10,221 nt of DNA from positions 1-10,221 of the forward strand of contig JACTVF010000064.1 of assembly GCA_019695435.1 (NCBI GenBank). Reading direction: 5' to 3'. The notes below the pieces were generated by a model that made no database searches, had not been told where the DNA came from, and saw nothing but the letters and a program-made list of their open reading frames with translations. Position 1 is the first letter of the stretch. The number at the start of each line of letters is the position of its first letter. The position numbers and the translations under genes are program-made. Shown in pieces: positions 5,771-10,221 of this stretch. The DNA is from Methanoregulaceae archaeon (GTDB lineage Archaea; Halobacteriota; Methanomicrobia; Methanomicrobiales; Methanospirillaceae).

Positions 5771-6745
5771 ATGGAAATTTTATACAAAATAAAATGTGAA
5801 GTGCCACTTCGTGTTTCTTGGCATGGTTACGCCCCAACAGATTCAACTGAGTGGATTAAATTACCAATTAAAGATAAAGTTGTCGCTAAAATTGGAATGA
5901 CTCATGCCCTCATAGCAATTTGTGGTTGCGATAAAGAATCAAAAGATCTAACTAATACCACTTTTTCTTCAGATGGTTTAATCATTGAAATTGAGGGTTG
6001 TTGGCCTAAAGAAATCTCTGAATTGTTAAGAAAACCTGAATTTTTAAGGGCTCCATTAATAGAGAATGATTTGTTAAAAACATTCAGACAGGATATTCAA
6101 GAGATTCTTGAACAAATTTCATTTAATCTAATCGATAACATTCGAAATTATTTTGGACAATGGTGGCTTTCTGAAAATTTTCCTTTCGATGAAAATTCAT
6201 TTAATGATACATTTTGGCGGGATAGTGATGGAGAATGGAAACGAATATATCCAAAAACAATAGTTCTTAAGTGTCCCGTGCGCCTTTTCGGCCTTTCCAA
6301 AAGAGACTGGCAAGAATTGGGAACACGACTCCAAAAACCAACAAAAGTTAATATGTTCGGTACAATGATGGCCAATGCAAAAGCTCATTTGGATAACAAT
6401 GATGGACGTGTGGCTATCGTAGAATCAGTATGTGCACTTGAATCTGCTATTAAACAATATATTCCATCTTTATTGGCAGAAATGGTTGAACCTCCAATTC
6501 CTGAAGGTTTACTCGATAATGCTGTAAAAGAAATGGGTTTACGGTTAACAGCAACCATAATTTTCGTGCATTTATCTAAAAAATTAAATCTAGATTCGGA
6601 TAATTGTTCAAAATGTTTGCAGGCAATTGAGATTAGGAACAATATAGTTCATAATCAACAACGAGCCATTCCCGTTAATGATGCGAGGCAATATGTGGGA
6701 GCAATCGATCAGATAATTAAATCAATAAATGCTCCGGGAAATTAG
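5771..6745 (+). CDS. Uncharacterised protein with C-terminal HEPN-like domain
   Basis: A 324-residue AT-rich gene that I do not recognise as a named family. The N-terminal part (1-100) appears beta-rich with a central acidic segment. Residues 100-130 are helical, followed by a Trp-rich stretch (GQWWLSENFPF, NDTFWRD). The C-terminal 130 residues are helical: AIVESVCALESAIKQYI (215-231) fits a HEPN first helix, and IEIRNNIVHNQQR (286-298) contains the R-x4-H motif (Arg289, His294) with the polar Asn after Arg that marks RNase-type HEPN domains. The last helix is ARQYVGAIDQIIKSI. HEPN domains with this motif are often RNA-cleaving toxins or defence effectors, but HEPN proteins without such activity also exist. 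It is followed 82 bp later by a DUF2971 gene in the same direction, consistent with a two-gene module. Base composition differs sharply from the flanking core genes, suggesting transfer. Confidence 0.7.
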   Translation: MEILYKIKCEVPLRVSWHGYAPTDSTEWIKLPIKDKVVAKIGMTHALIAICGCDKESKDLTNTTFSSDGLIIEIEGCWPKEISELLRKPEFLRAPLIENDLLKTFRQDIQEILEQISFNLIDNIRNYFGQWWLSENFPFDENSFNDTFWRDSDGEWKRIYPKTIVLKCPVRLFGLSKRDWQELGTRLQKPTKVNMFGTMMANAKAHLDNNDGRVAIVESVCALESAIKQYIPSLLAEMVEPPIPEGLLDNAVKEMGLRLTATIIFVHLSKKLNLDSDNCSKCLQAIEIRNNIVHNQQRAIPVNDARQYVGAIDQIIKSINAPGN

Positions 6746-6827
6746 GGCAGCAACTCCATCTTGAAAGATGCAACACGAATATCGGGTTCGCAAAATGAGA
6801 AATGAAAGGGAAAGGAAATTTTAAATT

Positions 6828-7556
6828 ATGTATAAAGATCATCCATTGTTTCAACAGATTTCTAATGATACAAAAATTTGGAGATATTTAAACAAAGAAA
6901 AAATTTGTTCACTATTACAAAAAAAATCCCTTTTTTTTGCTAAAGCTAGTGTTTTAAAAGATGCTTTTGAGGGAAGGTATCCACACAAATATCCAAAAAG
7001 TGAGGGCGCTGCTTTCGGTCGAGCTGCCTTTGGTCGAACACGTTTTGGTCAAAGTCAAAATTATATCCCAAAGGAAATGAAAGATTTAGTCTATATCTGT
7101 AGTTTTACGATAAACGAATATGAAAGTGAAGTTTTATGGAAAAATTATTTGCAGGGATCTGAAGGTGCGGCTATTCAGACAACTCTACAAGGATTAAAAT
7201 CGTGTTTTGATGCTAGTGAGGAAGAGGAAATCTTCATTGGAAAAGTTGATTATTTGGATTACAACTCGGAGTCATTTAATGAAGAATCAAATCTCTTTTA
7301 TCCATTTTTACACAAAAAGGTGGAGTACATCCATGAAAGCGAATTAAGAGCAATAACAACCAGATTTTTACCCAGTCGCGAAAAAATTGTCAATGGTATT
7401 TTTATTCCAATATCTCTCCAAAATTTACTTGAAAAAATTGTATTATCTCCTAGTGCATCAAAAGATTTTGAAGAACAATTGACTTCATTATGTACGAATA
7501 AGGGCTTGGAGAACATGGTAATCCATTCAACGCTTGAGGATAAACCTAAATGGTGA
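6828..7556 (+). CDS. DUF2971 family protein
   Basis: A 242-residue protein matching the DUF2971 pattern: WRYLNKEKICSLLQKKSLFF (18-37), then KASVLKDAFEG (39-49, the usual D-x-FEG), ICSFTINEYESEVLWKNY (90-107, the usual C/S-F/W-x-x-x-x-ESE-x-M/LW), GSEGAAIQTT (110-119), GKVDYLDY (138-145), LFYPFLHKKVEYIHESELRAI (156-176) and GIFIPISLQNLLEKIVLSPSA (190-210). The biochemical function of DUF2971 is not established to my knowledge; members occur often in accessory and defence-like regions. Residues 61-75 are three copies of a five-residue repeat (AAFGR, AAFGR, TRFGQ) encoded by 15-bp tandem units (7008-7052), just after FEG where family members usually have a short linker. ATG 6828 is preceded by AAAGGAAATTTTAAATT, with a weak purine-rich site. 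Probably co-transcribed with the HEPN-like gene. Confidence 0.85.
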   Translation: MYKDHPLFQQISNDTKIWRYLNKEKICSLLQKKSLFFAKASVLKDAFEGRYPHKYPKSEGAAFGRAAFGRTRFGQSQNYIPKEMKDLVYICSFTINEYESEVLWKNYLQGSEGAAIQTTLQGLKSCFDASEEEEIFIGKVDYLDYNSESFNEESNLFYPFLHKKVEYIHESELRAITTRFLPSREKIVNGIFIPISLQNLLEKIVLSPSASKDFEEQLTSLCTNKGLENMVIHSTLEDKPKW

Positions 7557-7668
7557 AATCTCCCTTATTGACAGTTGAAATTTCATTTGCGCGAACCCAT
7601 GAACCAGAACAGTGATATCAGAAACGATGGGTTGCAAAATGCGAGATACCTATAACCCACTTTTAGAA

Positions 7669-7753
7669 TGCGAGGGTTGAGATTCGAACCCAAGAACACC
7701 TATGAAACCAGGCCCTCAACCTGACGCCTTTGACCTGACTCGACTATCCTCTC
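7669..7753 (-). tRNA. tRNA-Leu(GAG)-like sequence, probably degenerate
   Basis: An 85-nt class II tRNA shape on the minus strand. The anticodon arm is TCAGG-TTGAGGG-CCTGG with anticodon GAG. The D arm starts GTCGAGTCAGG with U8, A14 and GG at 18-19. The T arm is TTGGG-TTCGAAT-CTCAA. The long variable region and the discriminator A also fit tRNA-Leu. The CCA is not encoded. Defects are A2 opposite G71 and A7 opposite C66 in the acceptor stem (GAGAGGA against CCCTCGC), several G-U pairs, and a poorly paired variable arm (TTC against GTG). The pattern fits a decaying copy left by an element that integrated at a tRNA-Leu gene, though a functional tRNA cannot be excluded. It marks the downstream edge of the AT-rich island. 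Confidence 0.6.
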
Positions 7754-7862
7754 TTGATTGAACAATCTCACACGACATCAACCCGAAGAATCCCCCGCTC
7801 CCGTATCTGTCCCAAAAAAAGAGAGCCCCCATATTCTCGGGCAGGTCTCTTCAGAAAAAAAT

Positions 7863-8378
7863 TCAGACAAACCGCTCGAACCGCTCTTTTGAAGCCTTGC
7901 AGATCGGACAGACTCCCGGCGGCTGCTCGCGTGCGCAGAGATACCCGCAAACCCGGCAGCGCCAGACCGGAAGCGGAAAAACGGGCATGGCTGTTGTCGA
8001 AACGATCTTAACCGCAGGGTACTTTCCCCGTTCAGAGCGGGGCGGGCGGCGTTCGGGTATGGGTGCGACTTTCTGTTTTCCCGAAGCGATCGCCTCGTTC
8101 ACGTACAGGGCGCAGTAACAGGTGCCGTGCTCCTCAATATCTGCATCCCGGTAATCACAGGGGCAGATGATATCGAGATCCTCTTCTTTTTTACCGGAAG
8201 CGAGGCGGCAGGGGCAGGCACGGTACCCGTACCGCTGCTCGTTTTTTAACAGGCCACGGATAAGATTTTTTACAAACTCTTCATCCGGGTTCAGCCGGTA
8301 CCCGTTTTTTTCAGCATCGGCCTTGAGCGTCCGGTATCCGGCATCGATGGCCATCTCCGTAATTTCGGGGACATTCAT
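7863..8378 (-). CDS. Ferredoxin:thioredoxin/disulfide reductase catalytic subunit fused to rubredoxin-like domain
   Basis: An iron-sulfur disulfide reductase that passes electrons from ferredoxin to a thioredoxin- or glutaredoxin-type protein; cytosolic. Residues 1-100 form the FTR catalytic domain with its three Cys pairs: ACPCRLASGKKEEDLDIICPC (Cys55, Cys57, Cys72, Cys74) and GTCYC (Cys87, Cys89). In the family these hold a [4Fe-4S] cluster beside the active disulfide. The third motif is CYC where plant enzymes have CHC. A linker (about 101-136) leads to a C-terminal rubredoxin-like domain, WRCRVCGYLCAREQPPGVCPIC (139-160), with Cys141, Cys144, Cys157 and Cys160 as probable iron ligands and an extra Cys148. 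No FTR variable subunit is encoded nearby, as expected for methanogen versions. The start ATG overlaps the upstream gene's stop as ATGA, so the two are translationally coupled. Confidence 0.92.
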   Translation of the reverse strand: MNVPEITEMAIDAGYRTLKADAEKNGYRLNPDEEFVKNLIRGLLKNEQRYGYRACPCRLASGKKEEDLDIICPCDYRDADIEEHGTCYCALYVNEAIASGKQKVAPIPERRPPRSERGKYPAVKIVSTTAMPVFPLPVWRCRVCGYLCAREQPPGVCPICKASKERFERFV

Positions 8379-8614
8379 GCCGCTAACGCCTCCCGGATCT
8401 CCTGCTCGCGGAATCCCACGATTGCACGTTTGTTATCGATCACAAGCGTGGGAAACGATCCGCTGGGATTCCACCGCTCTACTGAATCCATTGCCGAATC
8501 CTGTTCTTTCCCCTCAAGCAGATCGACGTACTCGTAATCGAATGCAATGCCGAGTTCCTCCAGCAGTACCTTTGTCTTGTGGCACCACTGGCAGGTCGAG
8601 AGCGCGTACAGCAT
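8375..8614 (-). CDS. Glutaredoxin/NrdH-like redox protein
   Basis: A 79-residue dithiol redox protein and the likely electron acceptor of the FTR encoded just downstream. Visible are the beta1-active site MLYALSTCQWCHKTK with CQWC at residues 8-11, the cis-Pro loop SGSFPTLVID (51-60), and the GF-x-x-x-E-I segment (67-73) of glutaredoxins. In Methanosarcina a rubredoxin-carrying FTR-type reductase is known to serve an NrdH-like protein that reduces ribonucleotide reductase; a similar role here is inference. ATG 8614 is chosen because AAGGGTG lies 5 nt upstream. An in-frame GTG at 8641 sits about 25 nt below a TATA box and could give a leaderless product nine residues longer. The stop overlaps the FTR start (ATGA). 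Confidence 0.88.
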   Translation of the reverse strand: MLYALSTCQWCHKTKVLLEELGIAFDYEYVDLLEGKEQDSAMDSVERWNPSGSFPTLVIDNKRAIVGFREQEIREALAA

Positions 8615-8663
8615 GACGGCACCCTTGTTTTTTCCGTTCACGTGCGTTGGCGTTGTAAAACAC

Positions 8664-8671
8664 CTTTTTAT
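8664..8671 (-). promoter_or_regulatory. TATA box of the redox operon
   Basis: Minus-strand ATAAAAAG (within CATAAAAAGGTG) lies about 25 nt above base 8641. Transcription would start near the GTG at 8641 and produce a leader of about 27 nt to the ATG at 8614. Confidence 0.5.
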
Positions 8672-8690
8672 GAAAGAAAATTGAAGCCTG

Positions 8691-8700
8691 TACTATATAA
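8691..8700 (+). promoter_or_regulatory. Orphan TATA-like element
   Basis: GTACTATATAAC is a good archaeal TATA-like sequence on the plus strand. About 25 bp below it lie the overlapping inverted repeats at 8739-8793, not an ORF. It could drive a small RNA or a long carA leader; because TATATA is palindromic it could also act on the minus strand. Confidence 0.35.
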
Positions 8701-8738
8701 CAATGGGGATACGGGCCAGCGTAGTTCAGAAGTGAGGG

Positions 8739-8793
8739 TTTGAGATTGTGTCGTACCCTGATCTGCAGCTGAATCTCAAATAAGGTTCAGGGT
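8739..8793 (+). other. Two overlapping inverted repeats, potential H-type pseudoknot
   Basis: TTTGAGATT (8739-8747) pairs perfectly with AATCTCAAA (8772-8780). ACCCTGA (8755-8761), inside that loop, pairs perfectly with TCAGGGT (8787-8793), outside it. The crossing order is that of an H-type pseudoknot (stems 9 and 7 bp; loops 7, 10 and 6 nt) or of two mutually exclusive hairpins. It lies between an orphan TATA box and the carA promoter. Apart from this, the 280 bp between the redox operon and carA show no gene. Confidence 0.45.
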
Positions 8794-8897
8794 TGTTTGT
8801 CGGGTTTGTTCGTTGGTTCATGGCGGCAGAATCCTTAGTGCCCAAGAGAGGCCGGTGAGGGTTCCCCAGAGAGTTCTTTCTGTCCTTTGCATCAGCG

Positions 8898-8906
8898 TTA
8901 ATAACT
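8898..8906 (+). promoter_or_regulatory. TATA box of carA
   Basis: TTAATAACT lies 18-26 bp before the ATG at 8924, so transcription would begin at or close to that codon. With no Shine-Dalgarno visible, this supports a leaderless or near-leaderless carAB mRNA. Confidence 0.5.
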
Positions 8907-8923
8907 AATTCGGCACATAAAGT

Positions 8924-9988
8924 ATGGACATCATGAAGGCGGTTCTGGGATTTGAAGACGGGGACTTTGTTGTCGGTGAAGGATTCGGGGTGAAAGGTGA
9001 ATGTGCAGGTGAACTGGTCTTCAACACCCAGATGACCGGGTACATGGAATCTCTTACCGATCCGAGTTATTTCGGTCAGATCCTGATGTTCACCTTTCCC
9101 CAGATCGGCAACTACGGCGTCGATCCCGTAAATTTCCAGAACCCGCACGTATGTGCGCTGGGGTGTATTGCAAAAGAGATCTGCGAGAAACCGGAACATC
9201 AACCTTCCATCAGAACTTTTTTTGAAGAACATAACCTCCTCGGGATGACCGGTGTCGATACCCGTGCGCTGACCATCAAGGCCCGGGTGCACGGCACGAT
9301 GCGGGCTGCCCTTGTGGTGGGAAGTGATGACGGTGCATATGCAGTTGCACGTGCACAAAAGACGCCGACCATCTGCGATATCGTCCCCATCCCCGAGGTT
9401 TCCTGCAAGGAACCCTATCATATCCCCGGTACCGGGAAACGGATTGCCGTGATCGATCTCGGGATCAAAAAGAACATGCTGACGAGCCTTTCAAAACGGA
9501 ATGGGGATCTGTATGTTTTTCCGTACAATGTCACATCAGACGAGATTATGGCCTGCAGGCCCGATGCCCTCTTCGTGAGTAACGGCCCGGGCGACCCCAA
9601 GCAGGCCCCGGACGCAATCCACTGCATGCGGGACCTTCTCGGAGATTTACCCATTTTCGGGATCTGTATGGGCAATCAGGTCGCCGCACTAGCGATCGGC
9701 GGGGACACCTACAAACTCAAGTTCGGCCACCGGGGGGCAAACCAGCCGGTGCGGTACAAAGACGGCCGGATTTTCATCACCACCCAGAATCACGGGTTTG
9801 CGGTGGATGCCGGGTCCCTGCCGGAAGGATGCCATGTTTCCTATACAAATGTCAACGACGGCACGGTGGAGGGGTTCGAGAACGAGGATCTGCGTCTGAC
9901 CACCGTGCAGTTCCATCCTGAAGCCCACGGGGGACCCCGGGATACCGAGGCACATTTCTTTGACGCGCTCTTCCGGAGGCTGGCGTAA
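8924..9988 (+). CDS. carA: Carbamoyl-phosphate synthase small subunit (glutamine amidotransferase)
   Basis: Hydrolyses glutamine and channels ammonia to CarB for carbamoyl phosphate, the precursor of arginine and pyrimidines; cytosolic. The 354-residue length is in the family range. The N-terminal CPSase small-chain domain covers about 1-165 (FVVGEGFGVKGECAGELVFN, the QMTGYMESLTDPSYFGQI motif, GVDTRALT). A class I amidotransferase domain follows from about 170 (RIAVIDLGIKKNMLTSL, ALFVSNGPGDP). The catalytic triad is intact: Cys248 in FGICMGNQ, His331 and Glu333 in QFHPEAHGGP. The nucleophile motif reads GICMGNQ rather than GICLGHQ, a modest variant. LKFGHRGANQPV and TTQNHGFAV are also standard. 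ATG 8924 fits the TATA spacing; ATG 8933 (MKAVLGFEDG) is an alternative. It abuts carB with no gap. Confidence 0.96.
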   Translation: MDIMKAVLGFEDGDFVVGEGFGVKGECAGELVFNTQMTGYMESLTDPSYFGQILMFTFPQIGNYGVDPVNFQNPHVCALGCIAKEICEKPEHQPSIRTFFEEHNLLGMTGVDTRALTIKARVHGTMRAALVVGSDDGAYAVARAQKTPTICDIVPIPEVSCKEPYHIPGTGKRIAVIDLGIKKNMLTSLSKRNGDLYVFPYNVTSDEIMACRPDALFVSNGPGDPKQAPDAIHCMRDLLGDLPIFGICMGNQVAALAIGGDTYKLKFGHRGANQPVRYKDGRIFITTQNHGFAVDAGSLPEGCHVSYTNVNDGTVEGFENEDLRLTTVQFHPEAHGGPRDTEAHFFDALFRRLA

Positions 9989-10221
9989 TTGCCCCGGCGG
10001 ACAGATATTAAAAAGGTGCTGATTATCGGATCGGGACCGATCCAGATCGGCCAGGCGGCAGAATTCGATTTCTCCGGTTCCCAGGCCTGCCGTTCCCTCC
10101 GGGAAGAGGGTATCGAGATTGTCCTTGTCAACTCCAACCCGGCGACGATCATGACCGACCCGGAAATGGCAGAAGCGATCTATATCGAACCGTTACGGGC
10201 CAATATCATTGCAAAGATCAT
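9989..10221 (+). CDS. carB: Carbamoyl-phosphate synthase large subunit (N-terminal start, cut by window edge)
   Basis: Makes carbamoyl phosphate from bicarbonate, ATP and the ammonia delivered by CarA. Only about 77 residues are visible: [20 protein letters not shown], then [20 protein letters not shown], then [20 protein letters not shown] and IYIEPL, which is the highly conserved start of the first ATP-grasp half. The start is a TTG directly after the carA TAA, with GGAGG (9975-9979) 9 nt upstream inside the carA 3' end, so the two genes are tightly coupled. The frame is open at the window end. Confidence 0.95.
   Translation, partial: MPRRTDIKKVLIIGSGPIQIGQAAEFDFSGSQACRSLREEGIEIVLVNSNPATIMTDPEMAEAIYIEPLRANIIAKI

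Noticed and set aside
7754..8616. Plus-strand ORFs opposite the FTR and glutaredoxin genes
   Set aside because: They are shadows of minus-strand genes with intact Cys motifs.
8726..9421. 231-residue minus-strand ORF opposite carA
   Set aside because: It is antisense to well-conserved CarA codons, crosses the carA promoter, and shows no protein family features.

Overview
The window looks like a chromosomal piece of a methanogenic archaeon, most likely in or near the Methanomicrobiales. The pointers are an archaeal carA-carB pair, a ferredoxin:thioredoxin reductase catalytic subunit fused to a rubredoxin-like domain beside a glutaredoxin-like protein, a hydrogenase-type (HyfB/HycC-like) antiporter subunit, archaeal TATA boxes with apparently leaderless or short-leader genes, and TTG starts. 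The genus is inferred, not shown.

Layout. 1-1152 (-) is the N-terminal part of a proton-translocating NuoL/HyfB-like subunit cut by the window edge. 1270-1695 (-) is a GNAT acetyltransferase whose true start is unclear. 2321-2926 (+) is a beta-class carbonic anhydrase, convergent with a small Cys-rich thioredoxin-fold protein at 2941-3279 (-). 3280-4799 has no convincing gene. It carries two arrays of one family of T-tract repeats with a period near 32 bp (3368-3545 and 4157-4690). The larger array alternates two unit types, giving a 64-bp higher-order period. 4800-5084 (-) is a short HEAT-repeat protein. 5085-5439 holds an inverted-repeat element and two GC-rich nested hairpins.

5440-7753 is a visibly AT-rich accessory island. 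It contains a small broken ORF that resembles the C-terminal tail of archaeal Cas1, a 324-residue protein with a HEPN-type R-x4-H motif, a DUF2971 protein, and a degenerate tRNA-Leu(GAG)-like sequence at the downstream edge. The two intact genes are candidates for a small defence or toxin-type module, but that function is inferred.

The window returns to core genes with a translationally coupled redox operon on the minus strand (glutaredoxin-like then FTR-rubredoxin, sharing ATGA). Next comes an intergenic region with two overlapping inverted repeats that could form an H-type pseudoknot. It ends with carA and the start of carB on the plus strand, which make carbamoyl phosphate for arginine and pyrimidine synthesis.
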